A stretch of 64,000 nt of DNA. Source: Notolepis coatsorum. Its lineage: Eukaryota; Chordata; Actinopteri; Aulopiformes; Paralepididae. Location: contig OZ020585.1 in the NCBI GenBank assembly GCA_963971535.1, positions 22,070,005 through 22,134,004 of the forward strand, in the 5' to 3' direction. Every line of letters starts with the position of its first letter. Position 1 is the stretch's first letter. Positions 45,473 to 59,700 of the stretch are shown piece after piece. The notes under the pieces are model-generated. The model was not told the DNA's origin, did no database searches, and was given only the letters and a program-made list of their open reading frames with translations. Both the position numbers and the translations under genes were made by a program.

Positions 45473-48400
45473 CTGTGAAAGAGAGGGGGGCAGAATTCGG
45501 CCATGTTAAATCATCAGAATCGGATTCAGTCAGGAGTCGTAGCGGCTCATAGGAGAAAGGTTTACCACAAAATGTTCAATTCTGTTTTTTTTGTCTGGGC
45601 TTTCAGACTCCGTCTTCATGAATTCAGAATAAAAATGTATTCACTTTACAAAGGGGGTTTGGACTTGAAGTCCAACGGCACAACTGGCCTGGTATAGAGA
45701 GTAGAGCTGCCGCGATTACCGCAGTATCGCTGTTACATCACGGCCACCGCAGAGTAGGCTGAATACCGCGTCACCGCTGTTTTTTATAATAATAATAATA
45801 ATTTACCCTCCTCTCGTTGGGCTTGCGGCTCTGCAGATATACCCTACTCGTCTATCGAGGTTCCAAGCGACCCTATTGGGTACCAGAAAAGTCACGTGAA
45901 ACATTGCAGACCACTGATTGGTCAGAAGAGAGACGAGTCACACGTTTTTACGTCCTGAATGTCAGTTCATCACAACAGCTAATAACGTTAGCTTTAACTC
46001 TCCGCCGGAGTGGACTATCATCGCTCTTCAGGAGTACTAAACGAGACATAATGATTTTACTGTCTGCAACGAATGTTATAATAAAAGCCCCTCGTTCTAT
46101 ACACTTGTCTGATTGAAAACTTTATTAACAGACCGCAGAATGGGACAACTCAGCACGCTCTGAGCAAAGAAAGGAACTGAGATATGAATAGAGTATTGCT
46201 TGCTATGGTCCGGTAAATACGCTGATGTTATTGAACGCATAACTATATAATGTCAATGCCACAAAATGAATGCCTTTATTATAAAGTAGTAACTTTATAG
46301 TAATAATAATAAGAAAGGGTCGGGGGGGTGCCCGCGACACCGAGTGAACTGCGCATCCGTGTTTCACTTTCAATAACTAATGCGTGCTTGCCGAATCCCA
46401 AACAATATTCATGCTGCAAAGTCATCCTCTAAAGATAGACAGTTAGACTAGAGGCAGGCTATATGCTATAAAGAGTAGACTACTACTAAAAAAAAAAAAT
46501 GCATTCAAACTTTTATTTTTATTTTTTGTGTGCGTGCGGTAAAAACCGCGGCGGTAGGAAATATTTTGCAAATTTGTGCGATAAGGGAATAATCAATACC
46601 GCGGCAGCTCTAATAGAGAGTACTAGAGATAATAAAGAGGAAGCCATCCTTCCACACTTTCCTACAGTGTAGGAGAGAGGGGGGGGGGTGTCAATGTGAC
46701 GAGACGCCAGAAACGGAAATTATTATATTGTGCCAAGTTTCCCCCCCAAAATGGTACAGATAACATCCTTTCATCTCAACGGTCTAGTACACAGTCACAC
46801 GCAAACCATCAAATCAATCAGAGACCCAAACGAGGGCCTGCCTTACGAGTGCTGGCTCTGGATCCAAAGCGCTTGGCAGCCGGTTGAAAGTTATTTGACT
46901 TAACCTTTATCTCATCGCTGCGTTAAGCCGCTTTGATACGAATTCCTTTGGCAGCTGATGAAAAATGTGCTTGTTGTTCCACTTCACATTTCCACAAATT
47001 GACCATAAAAGCCTTTTTTGTTTTCTTGCACGTTGTCCGCATCCTGTTTTTCCCTCTCTCTCTCTCTCTTTGTCTCTCCCCTTCCCTTACTTTCTTTGCC
47101 CACTGGGTCAGGAGCATCGCAGCCTCTCATCAGCATGACTTTGTAAAGGGAGAGAGGGAGGGGAGAAGAATTCCTTTCACAAGGAACACCGTCCAACACG
47201 ACTGGATCGGTGAGGATAACCTCCCCTGCCTCCCTGGTCTCGCTTTTCAAGTGCCGAATTATCACGCTCTGCACGGCGCAGCTTAAAGCTGGACATGTCG
47301 GAGGAATTAAGAGTTTTTACAGATCGATGGTTTGTTTTTTTACAGTGCGTTTATTTGAACAAGGCCATTCAATGAATACTGTCAAATGTTTTGGAGTTAT
47401 TTACATTTTCCAAAAAGCTGTTTATTTTCCCCAGGCGTGTTCAGATGATCTTCATTGACTACATCACACCCCTCCCTAACCATCTGTTTGATCACTTGGG
47501 TTTGCACTATTTCAACGGAACGCTTCCCATCAGCACTGCAGCTTTGCATCATTTGAATTGAGAGGACTGGAAACACCCCATCAGGCAGGGCTCATTATTG
47601 TGATTGAGTTTTAAGATTTTATTCTTCAAAATCATTCAATAATGATCTCATTAACTAAGCTATATTTAAAAAAATAACACAAAGTGTATTATTCTTACCT
47701 TGAAACAGAACATTTGAAAATAATAAATTAATATGATATAATCTCCTGTCATCCCCACTAAGGAGAAGAGTTCCTAATGAAAATAAATAATGCTGTAAAT
47801 ATCATCAAATCTCTTTCTAAAATGTCTTATACAAGTATATAGCACCCATTGACATGCTATGTTTGTTATGGGTAGTATATGCTTTTTCTTAACAAAGGAC
47901 ACATAACTAAAAGAATGACAAAAAAACTAAACTAAAGCAGGGAAGAGCAAGGAGCAAATCCCAAAGTGAAGCTGGCATTCTGATTGGAATTCAACATAGT
48001 CTGGACACAGACCAGTCACAACGTATGAATGAGCAATGCCAAGAGATGGAGAGGAAGAAGGGGGCAACACAAAACTTAAAACAGATACTGCCACAAACTT
48101 AAATAGACACTGCGATAGACTTAAATAGACACTGCCAAAGACTTAAATAGACACTGCCATAAACCAAACAGATACTGCCACAGACTTAAACAGATGTTGC
48201 CATATACTTAAACAGACATTGCCACAAACCTAAACAGACACTGCCAGTCTGCCACAAACCTAATTTAACAGATACTGCCACAGGAGTATCGGGACATTTC
48301 CAGGCCATGTGACACACAGCAGTGTAATCTCATAACACCAGATCTTTAGAATCCAATCTAAAAAAGAATGCTTTAAAATTACATCCAAACCATCAACATC

Positions 48401-51400
48401 AATATAACTAGTGCAAGTATAGACAAGTCGATAGGATTTATTTATACCTGTAGGAGGCACCCATACACAATAATCGGGATCATCTTCAGCATACTCTTTT
48501 GAAAAGGGTACTGGGGGCTGTGGAGAGAGAGAGAGAGCATGACAAAATGTGAGGTGGCATTTTGAACGAGCTGATAAACATTACATAAATAAATTATAAA
48601 ATATTTCATCCTCGTTAACACTTTCCGCGCCAGACCCGATGATAGTCGGGTTAACTCGCCGAACGTTCAGCGCCAGACCCGAGTATAGTCGGGTTTTGGC
48701 AGTTTTCTTTTATTCGATATTTCCATTCATTATCCATCCAGGGAGCCTGGTGTTATCATAAGGAATGAGTCTGAGATCGCAAAAGTCCAATACGCCACCT
48801 GGTAGGATGCGGTCGGTATGCGTCTTGGGCTGTGCGTCGATTATATTGGTCCGGGCGGACTTTTCCATGTCAGGCAAGGGGAGCGGTTGTCCCGATCGGC
48901 TTAAGGAGCGTCAAATGCTCCAGATGGATCATGTATGGTGGATTATGTTGGCGACACGATCGACACCAATACTGGGACTCGCGATCAGATAATTGGAATA
49001 TTCTTTTTGGGGCAGATCCTAGTCAAGGTAAGGGCTATATGATATAAATCTTGCGTTGATCAAAGCAGGCCTTCATTGCGATCCGAGCGTATGTGTGTAA
49101 CGCTAGTATTCCGTTGGTGACGATCAAAGCATAACCCCCCCCCCCCCCCTTTCATGCATTCATGATGGAACATAATACCCATCATATGCATTTTGATTTT
49201 TTTATTGTAGCGTGTGTAGGGACGGAACGCCAATGCATTTAGTATAATACACGTTGGGGGCTATTACCAGCCTCCCATGAATTACCCTAAAACCATACTT
49301 ACCGGTATATTCACCACGGTATAAAACAGGAATGTATGGATAAAAAAAAAAAAATATTCACACATTGAACGATAGATACTCGATGTCAAATGGGCAATAG
49401 TATTGTATCCATAGCTATAATATATAATATAGTTATAGCCCTGCAAACACAGTCACGTATTCCTATACTTTAAAGCGTTGGCCTTTCAACCACACAGTAT
49501 ACAGCGCCCTCTGGCGCTGAATGAGTTAAGGAGGACTTACCCTACTGGGGCCGATGGCTTTCTTCTTGACACTCTTCTTGGAACTGTTCTGGGCTGCTGG
49601 CTCTTCTTCAGCTACTTCTTTTGAGTCTGCAGAGACATAGAACACTAATGTTACCACCACCCTCACAAAAACAACACTAGCACCACCCTCACAAACATAA
49701 CACTAGCACCACCCTCACAAACATAACACTAGCACCACCCTCACAAACATAACACTAGCACCACCCTCACAAACATAACACTAGCACCACCCTCACAAAC
49801 ATAACACTAGCACCACCCTCACAAACATAACACTAACACCACCCTCACAAACATAACACTAACACCACCCTCACAAACATAACACTAACACCACCCTCAC
49901 AAACATAACACTAACACCACCCTCACAAACAACACTAGCACCACCCTCAAACATAACACTAGCACCACCCTCAAACATAACACTAGCACCACCCTCACAG
50001 ACATAACACTAGCACCACCCTCACAAACATAACACTAGCACCACCCTCACAAACATAACACTAACACCACCCTCACAAACATAACACTAGCACCACCATC
50101 AAACATAACACTAACACCACCCTCACAAACATAACACTAGCACCACCCTCACAGACATAACACTAGCACCACCCTCACAAACATAACACTAGCTCTTTTA
50201 TTATTATAATTTTGTATACTCCGTTGTAGCTGCTGTGCGACAACAAAATGTCCCCATGGAGCTCAATAACATGTCTGTCTGTCTCGCCTGTCTCTCTTTC
50301 GGAGAATCGAGTTGTACGGTGATGGCAGGTGATAGTAAATTGCCGTCATGCAAACCTTTGGTCTTTGGGGACGGTGCCGGCTGTTCCCTGTGGCGCTCGG
50401 AGCTGGAGGAGCTCTGTTGGGACGGAGACCCACTGGACTGGTGGTGAGGTTCAGTAGAAGAGTCTCCTTTATTATTATTATTATTATTATTATTCTCAAC
50501 ATCTTTTTCCACCTCTTCCTCGTCCTCCTCTTCCTCTCCCCCCGGTGGAAGCTCTTTCATGTTGAAGAGCGCTGCAGGCAGGTTGGGCCGCTTCGGGGGC
50601 ACCTTCTGAAGAGCCAGAGAGGATCATGGGAGCAAAGAGGGAAGACGGAGTACACATAGATGAAGATAGGATGAGGATAGAATGAGTATATAATGAGGAT
50701 AGGAGAGAATAGAATGAGGATTGAATGAAGATAAAACGAGGATAGAATGAGGACAGAATGATGATACGAGGACAGAATGAGGTCAGAATGAGGATATAAT
50801 GATAGAATGAGGTCAGAATGAGGATATAATGATAGAATGAGGACAGAATGAGGATATGATAGAATGAGGATAGAATGAGGACAGAATGAAGATAGAATGA
50901 GGACAGAATGATGATATGAGGATAGAATTAGGACAGAATGAGGAAAACATCGGACTGTAGAAAACGTCTTCAGACAGCTACAGAGAAGCTACAATAGATC
51001 CTATTTTCAGCTGTCAAGAGCAGAGAATTGGGATTCAGTTTTGGTAATGGAAAGCGCTGCGCTATTGAATTCTATGTTTTAGCTGATGATGGCGTCTCTG
51101 GGAACCTGTTTCACACAAGCTTCTCTCTGTGTGTGTGTGTGTCTCAGTTGGCTGGTTAGTCCGTTTGCTAGCAGTGCTCAAGTTTGCCTCTTGGTGGCAG
51201 CATCGTTACAGATTTTGTATGCCGAGGCCACACAGCATACATTGCCTCAGGGATTGTTTGAGAAAGCAGACATTTGCTTCTAGCTGGCAGTGTGTTTTTA
51301 GCTGGTGAGAAATGTGTGTCATTTCCTTTTGTAGTTTGGAATATAGCGGAGAGACTGGCGTCTGCGAGCGAACCAGACGAGAAACAAAGACCTCAGACAT

Positions 51401-53404
51401 GTGCTTTGAAGTCAACTCTGTGTGGTTTGATGTTACCAATCAATGAATTCAAAGTAAAACTACCCTGTGTGTGTAATCCTTTAGATGTTAACAGGCTTTT
51501 TTGAAAGTCTCTTGCAGTCTTTTGGTGCGAGTGAAAATATGAGAACATATTCAGAATTCTCCCAGCTCTTGCTTTAAAAGACGCTGTAAGTGGTATTTAT
51601 TTTGTTCAAAGAAGTGTTATATAGCTTTACAGTCTGACAGCCATCACTGATAGTCTAGATCATAGATCATAGGTGTCAAACTCATGGCCCGCGGGCCAAA
51701 TGTGGCCCGCCACGTCATTTGATGTGGCCCCCCAAGAGCTCTGGTAAAAAATAAAAATAAAAATAAAATCTTTTTTTTAAACATTAATCTTGGGTTAAAA
51801 AATAGCGGCATTAAAATAATTGTGGGTTAATGCGTTAATAAAGCTTTAACTTTGACAGCCTTAGTTATTACACATACATGTATGTTGAACATCTGAGGTA
51901 TTGATGAAGTAACAAAGGAAAAAAGCCAAAAGCACTTACTCCTCAGACATTCTTTGACAATTTTACAGCCCAAAATACAAAAAAGATCCAGGCGGAATAG
52001 GTAACAAAGGGTTGAAGAAATATTGTCTGAACTGTCAGATGCAAACTGGCTGTGTGACATAACCGAGCATCTCGCTCAATTGAATAAGAAGCTGTAGGGA
52101 CGCAAACAAGTCGCACCCAAATCTTGACCAATATAGTTGTGAACTGAGACAACCCTTATTTTGTTATTTTTGAGTACAGTTACAGTTGTGTGTTCATGCA
52201 GACACATAATAGCAATTTCATTACGAATTGAAAATGGGGGACCCTGATGTAAACAAGTCGAAAGTCTTTCTCTGGTCTGCATCCCCTTAACAATTGTGTG
52301 TATTGAGCTGTACTGTACCCATTCTGCAATGTGTTAATTAAACTATCTTCCATTAGTTGGATGTATGGCCTCGGCAAGGTTGTGTGCAGCCATTTGTTTT
52401 TGTAACATCTGCTACATCTGTCCCACATGTTCTTTGCAGCTCACAGTTGTTAGTTCTGCCCCTCTTGACTGTGACAAAAAGGTTTTGAACAAACTTAATG
52501 TCATAGCTTGTATTTGATGATATTCTTCTTTGTTATTTACTTGAATGGTTTGATCATTGATTGATGGAGTAATATGGGGTTCTGATAAACAAATTATTTG
52601 TTAAAATAACATAAGCTAACATATATTTTTACATCTATGCAAATGCATATGCAATATGTATAACTTGAATAAGTAATAAATACAGAAACATGTTTAACAA
52701 TATGTAAATGAGTAGCTACATTTATTTTACATTACATTAACATTTATACGGTCTTTGGCCCTTTGAGGGCAACCATAGGGCTGGGCGATATGACGATATT
52801 ATATAAATATCGGGTACAGTTCATTAACGATACACTTTTTCAACGTATCGTGGATATCGTGATGTTTTGCCCAAGAGGATTGTGTCGCGTCAATCTGTCC
52901 ACACGTTACTCGTTCATATCTCAGCCCGTGCTGAGATATGCCCATTCCGCGGTCTGTTAATAAAGTTTTCAATCAGACAGATGTATGGAAAGGCTTTTAT
53001 TATAACATTCGTTGTAGTAAAATCATTATGCCTCATTTAGTCATCCTGTTTAGCACTGGTCTCCTACTCGACGGCCGCGGGGAGCTAACGTTAGTAGCCT
53101 TGTTGACGTTGTTCAGCCACAGGACATTCAGGAAGTAAAAAGCTAGGAGCTTGCCGATTGGTGCTAAGAACAGCAGGGCGGGTGCAAGCGCTGTGACGTA
53201 ATTGGCAGACTCAATCAAAATTATATGTTTCCGTCAGAATGAATGAGTGAAGACTTTGTTAAAGGGTTGCAGAATGGGTACAATACAGTACAGGAGGATG
53301 AAGACCAGAAAAAGACTTTCGACTTTTTTACATAAGGGTCCTCCATTTTCAATTCATCAAAACATTTAGAGACATACATATATACAGTAGTTTCATTAAA
53401 ATGC

Positions 53405-53436
<32 letters not shown>

Positions 53437-56400
53437 TAAAACTTTATTAACATATTGCAGAATGGGTACAGTACAGCTCAATACATACAATTGTTAAGGG
53501 GATGCAGACCAGAGAAAGACTTTAGTCTTGTTTACATCAGGGTCCCCCATTTTCAATTCATCATATTTCATATCTAAATCATATAATATCTCATTGCTAA
53601 ATATATGCAATATATAATCTAATAATCTAAATCTAATATATAATATAAAAATGCTAAATGCATGGGTATTTTATTTTGTCTTTAATGTTAGCTTGCAAAA
53701 TCAAATACTGTCTTGGTAAGCCTCATAATGAATTGTTTGGGGTAAAAAAGAAAAACATCGTGATGTGTATCGTGTATCGCCGAAAGGTCAGAAAATATCG
53801 TGATATCATATTTAGGCCATATCGCCCAGCCCTAGGCAACCATAATGCTGATGTGGCCCTCTGTGAAAATGAGTTTGACACCTCTGGTCTAGATGGAAAC
53901 ATAGGTCCACCTGCATGGACTGGATTTTCTTTCGCCATCTGTTTTTTCTTAATCCTTGAAGTGTCTATTTTAAGATTTTAACAGGTTGAAATAATGTCCC
54001 ATGGGGTTTATTTAAATTTTTATTACACCTATCCTGAACGAAAACCTGAAAAAGAAAACAGCATAACTTTTGAAGTTAACAACATAGAGACAAATTAAAA
54101 CATTTCCCCAAACAATATTGACCCAATGAATTCAGTAAAATTGTTATTTTTAAGATTCAAACACATCTTGATTCTATTTCAGGACAAGAAAATGCAAAAA
54201 AAGCTGAACATGTTTAGATCACATATCTATTTTCCCACTTTACTCAAATGTAGTCCATCAGATGAGATCAATTTGAGGTTAATATTGGAAATACAATGTT
54301 AATAAAGATTGTATCGTGCAGTTATGCCCTAAATATTGTAGATTGCGTAAACAAGGCCAAAAGTGGAAGACTAATGTGAAAAGACTAATTCGTCCTACAT
54401 AGACAAATTAACACATTTTCCTATACAATTTTAAATCCAGTGAAATATGTTTTGTTAAGGTTCAAACAAAGTACTATTACAGTACATCTTCTCTGTTGGC
54501 ACAACATTAAAACCTAAACTACTAATCATCATCATCAAAGAGATCGTCAAAGTCAAAGTCTCTCTATATACTGATGATCCTCCTCTACCAGCATGACCAA
54601 CCTCTCTATATACTAATGATCCTCCTCTACCATGTCAGCATGACCAACCTCTATATACTGATGATCCACCTCTACCATGTCAGCATGACCAACCTCTATA
54701 TACTGATGATCCTCCTCTACCAGCATGACCAACCTCTATATATACTGATGATCCTCCTCTACCAGCATGACCAACCTCTCTATATACAGATGATCCACCT
54801 CTACCATGTCAGCATGACCAACCTCTATATACTGATGATCCTCCTCTACCATGTCAGCATGACCAACCTCTATATATACTGATGATCCTCCTCTACCATG
54901 TCAGCATGACCAACCTCTATATATACTGATGATCCTCCTCTACCATGTCAGCATTACCAACCTCTCCATATACTGATGATCCTCCTCTACCATGTCAGCA
55001 TGACCATTGACCAACCTCTCTATATACTGATGCTCCTCCTCTACCAGGATGACCAACCTCTCTATATACTGATGATCCTCCTCTACCAGCATGACTAACC
55101 TCTATATACTGATGATCCTCCTCTACCAGCATGACCAACCTCTCTATATACTGATGATCCTCCTCTACCAGCATGACTAACCTCTATATACTGATGATCC
55201 GCCTCTACCAGCATGACCAACCTCTCTATATACTGGTGATCCTCCTCCAACAGCATGACCAACCTCTATATACTGATGATCCTCCTCTACCATGTCAGCA
55301 TGACCAACCTCTCCATATACTGATGATCCTCCTCTACCATGTCAGAGGTACCATTTCCATCTAGACTATGATATGTAGTGTTTGGTCAGTAACATGGGTC
55401 TCCCAGTCCCTCAGCTCTGCAGTCTTTTTCTGGTATCCCATTACACTTGATCCAATCAGGAGAGAGGCCCCTCTTTACCGGTTTAAAGCACGTATTGATT
55501 TTATTTCTTATTCTTGTCAGAGCATCTTTTTCAGTGTTCTCTCTCCAGATTGGATACAAGTGTATTTTTTGTTTACTGCAGAGCGGAGGGACTGGGAGAC
55601 CCATGTTACTGACCAAACACTCTATATCAGTGATGGCTGTCGGAATGTAGAGCTATTAATTTAACATGTAGACAACTTATTTGAACAAATCAATGCCACG
55701 TACAGCACCTGTAACCAGGCAGCAGGTTCACCAGAACAGTACTAGAGGGAAATTGTATCATCCCAGGAAGGAAAAGCGCATTTAGTAAATTTGCCTTCTC
55801 GATAAGAGCTGCAGAGTTCTGGAACACCATCCCATCACACATCCGCAGTACAAATACACCCAGGTCCTTCACACACACACTCAAAGCATGGCTGTTAGAA
55901 AATCAGGTCTTTGACCATTAGCAAGTCACGTCGCAGTCCAGCTGCCCAACCCCTGTATGCTTGCCCACTAGCCTGACTGTCCTGATTATGTATATGTGTG
56001 CCTGCCTATACAGTGCTTATACATGTATGGGCTTTGATTTGTCCCTGTACACTGTTTTCTATAGATGCATGAATGCCTAGTGAGTGAATGTACAGACTAT
56101 GTTTTAAATTGTTTTTATATTAGCTTTAATGTCCTATTTTTCTGTTTCTTTCTGGCTTAAACATCTAGCCCAGGGACTACAACTGAAAACTAGCAACCCT
56201 GCTAATCTTGGCATATCTACAGTTTTTAATTTGTATTCATTTATAAATTAATTTATAAACTAAACAATCCACCTGGAACCCAAATTACTACAAATTCCAG
56301 TCTTTTGTGACGTTTCCACTTAGTTCAGTGTCTAGGAGTACCTGCCCCAATGGTACCAGTCTTCAGTGTCTAGGACTCGATATGGCCAAAAATGATATTG

Positions 56401-56737
56401 CGATATATTTTGGCTATATCGCGATACACGATATATATCGCGATATTTTTACATTTTCTCTAAATCACTTAAAAATGTTTGATTTAACCCTTTGATGCAT
56501 ACAGTCACGCCAATATGATGATTATAATAAGTCCCTGCAACATATGTTTGCATTATTAAACCATGAAGATGCTTTAAAAAATAATTTAATGAAAATGTAC
56601 TAAGAGTAGTCTACTGACACACTAATAAAAAAAATTATTTACATCTAAGACAATTTATATAAAAACTCTTGGGTGCCTAAGACTTTTACACAGTACTGTG
56701 TTTTCTATCCACTTTAGCCAAACACACACACACACAC

Positions 56738-56768
<31 letters not shown>

Positions 56769-59700
56769 TATACACACACCCTACTGTGAGAAAATAATAA
56801 TCACACACAAAGGTATAATGGCTTATAGCAGACTTAATGATTTTAGAATATTTCAGATAATGAAATTAAATGTTTATATCATCAACTATCCAGTTAGTAT
56901 TTATACTGTCTGTAACATTTGGCTACTTTAAATCATTGAATGTAGAGAGAGAGAGCGAGAGAGAGAGAGAGGGGCGAGAATGAACAAGAGAGCCAGCCCC
57001 CCCCCCCCCCCTCGGGGTTTGTTCTAGGTTCGCGTTTTGATCGTCTAAGCTGCCGTAGGTGATAACGTCACACTCGAATGTAAACAGGAAGAGATGGAGA
57101 CACACGGAGATGGAAATTGAATGATATACAGAAACGAATAACTAATAAATATGAAGTTATGTTTAAACTGCTGTTGTCAAGCGTTGTCAATATAACCCAC
57201 CCCATTTCCTCACGAATGGAACTAGTCTTGTGGAGTCCGCTTTGACCGTTTACCAGGGTTAGCAGCTATCGCTAGTAGCTTAGCATAATCCTAATGGATA
57301 CCTTGGTTAGCAGCTACCGTTAGCTCATTGCTCGTGTCAATTAAATTACATGTTATTAAAGGTCCGCGCTGGTCTGTCTAATGAAATTACAACCGCAACA
57401 TTATATCGCACTGTACAGCCCTGACTAACGTTAGCCTATAGCTCCGCCGTCCCTTCTCGAGGAAAGCACTGCGAGTGTCTCTCGGCCGCGGGCGGTGCCA
57501 TATAAACTAAATACTCGATGTTCGCGATATAGTACAGTACTACATCTCGGGTAGAACAATCCGCGATACATCGAGTATACTCGATATATCGCCCACCCCT
57601 ATCTAGGAGTACCTCAGCTGAGAGCGTTGTCAAGCTACAATATTATAAAATACAATATTATAAAATCCTGTCAGGAAGCATGCCTCAAAGCATGAATGAA
57701 CCGGCATTTACCGGCATTTCTAAGCACTTTAAACGCGAACTTTAGCGCACATATAAAGTCACGCTTATTATGATGAATTGAAAATGGGGGACCCTGATGT
57801 AAACAAGACGAAAGTCTTTCTCTGGTCTGCATCCCCTTAACAATTGTATGTATTGAGCTGTACTGTACGCATGTAGCATGTGGAAACAGCTGTTTGTGCA
57901 TTTTTTTCTGGAACTTCAAAAAAAACTAGCGTTTTTCAAAATGGTATAAAACGGAAATGAACCGATTAAAAAACAATCCGTTTCGACAATGTTGACTGCA
58001 AACAAGTCATTGATAAGCGACGGCCATATTAGACACATAGCCATAATTTAAGATATAGTTTATGCATTCGCAAATATGAGAGCTCTGTCATTGAAGTGGG
58101 TGGTGGCACGCAACAGTGTTCACCCTGATGTAAACAAGACGAAAGTCGTGTAGCACACGGAAACAGCTGTTCGCGCGTCACTCATAGCGAGGGGGGCGTA
58201 CGCGTGGAAACAGGCGTAGCAAGGGGGGGCGTGCTAGCGTAGGTCAGCGGCCAATCAGAGCGCAAAACGGGAACGCGGAAACACAAATGGGTTGGTAAAA
58301 GCATACACGCGTCTAGGAGACCTACCCCAATGGTACCAGTCTTCTTCAGTGTACAGTGTATACTAGGAAACCTACCCCAATGGTACCAGTCTTCAGCTTG
58401 AACTTGCTCCCTCCTTTCATGGCTCCAAACAATGGCAGGGTCTTCTTAGGCTTCTGTGCATCTGAGGTCTCGCCATCAGACCTACACACCCAATCAAAAC
58501 CTCACTTATAGTTGGCAGTCGAAAACATCATGTAGGGTGGTGGGTATGGGTGGTACCAATAGGAAACAATAACTGGGCATTGGGCTGTGCTTTGTAACAT
58601 CCATTTATTGGCTTGTAGCCACATTATTCCCAATGTGCGTAATGATTATTATTTTCTTTTTTACTTTCAACTGGCATTTTGGTATTCAAATTATATATAA
58701 TATTTATTATAAAAAATTCTGACAGTTGCTACCCCTATATATATATATATTAGGGCTGAACGATTAATCGATTTTAAATCGAAATCAAGATTTGGAATGA
58801 TGCAATTAGCAAATCACAAAAAAAATTAAATAATTTATTTAACCAGGAAGTCCCATTGATACAAGATCGGTTTGGGAGAGGGAGGTAAGAGGTTTTAGAT
58901 TGTGTGTTGTGAAGTTTAGACTTCAGAGAGGGAGAGTAAAGTACAGAAAAAAAAGGTACCGTTGGGTACCGGTATCGATTCCCAGGTAAAAAGAAACATT
59001 TTCAGGCTCTGTGTCCCGAAAAGACCCACCGCATAGACCAGATGCAAGCCGCATTTTACAATAAACCTCTGTGGGGCTGCTTTAAAAAAAATATTAAAAT
59101 CGCAAATGTAATCGCAATCGCAATATCTGTCAGAAAAATCACAATTAGATTATTTCCCAAAATCGTGCAGCCCTAATATATATATATATGTCTCGCTCAA
59201 ATTTTTATTAGACGCAATTCACTCAGTTAGTCACTCTGCCCCTAGCGGCGGCTCACAGGCACTTTGTGTGAGACCAGTTCACTCTTCTATCTATGAAGCT
59301 GTGTGTCCTTGTTAGTTACATTGAGTTCATTATTATTATTATTATTATAATTATACATGATGTTGGAGAGAATGAAAGCTTTCCAACAGTACATTTACTA
59401 ATTATCTACTCATAATATCAAGCCAGTTACCGGTATGTTCTGTTGAATATAATGCGTTTATGACAGCCCAGACATTGTTTTAGAAGAATATGACAAAAGA
59501 AATACAAAAATTAAAAACATAATTTATGATATACCGGTAACTGCCGGATATCTATAATAAATACAGTTATGCTATCTCATCATTTGCTTTGAATTTGGTG
59601 ATATGTCACTGATGTAGTGTGTATACCAAGACGATTTGGCACTGATGTAGTGTGTACTGTATACCAAGACAATATGGCACTGATGTAGTGCGTATACCAA

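Larger units (their letters stand above)
45473..48447 (-). other. slc4a1ap last intron
   Basis: 2,975-bp intron. It contains a hAT-like element (45702-46612), a CT-rich segment (47050-47080) and a ~22-bp tandem repeat (48080-48290). The rest is unrecognised AT-rich sequence. Confidence 0.8.
51661..53886. mobile_element. hAT-like element (GGTGTCAAACTC type), outer of a nested pair
   Basis: A perfect 8-bp duplication GTCTAGAT (51653-51660 and 53887-53894). The right end reverse-complemented is CAGAGGTGTCAAACTCATTT. The left end is CATAGATCATAGGTGTCAAA followed by CTCATGGCCCGCGGGCC, with a small duplication at the very tip. GTGGCCC motifs lie inside both ends. It contains the hAT element 52776-53834 and a LINE-tail-like repeat at 52225-52338. 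No transposase frame. Confidence 0.9.
50606..58375 (-). other. slc4a1ap large intron (7.8 kb)
   Basis: Contains a GAATGAGGATA-type degenerate repeat (50655-50945), a nested hAT pair (51661-53886), a ~37-45-bp VNTR (54560-55345), a LINE C-terminal fragment (55735-56215), partial duplicates of the neighbouring exon end (56332, 58313), a hAT-like element (56377-57601) and a mosaic of dispersed-repeat pieces (57602-58310). 50950-51650 and 53895-54540 hold nothing recognised. Confidence 0.8.

Noticed and set aside
49640..50195. CRISPR-like regular array
   Set aside because: Units are contiguous 26-bp tandem repeats without unique spacers, in a vertebrate intron; it is a minisatellite.
50204..50355. 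Extension of the slc4a1ap acidic exon frame past the donor
   Set aside because: The next exon joins in phase only from the donor at 50355/50356; the extension has no kanadaptin similarity.
54574..54882. 102-codon frame of DQPLYILMILLYQH repeats
   Set aside because: Produced by the VNTR; no independent evidence of coding.
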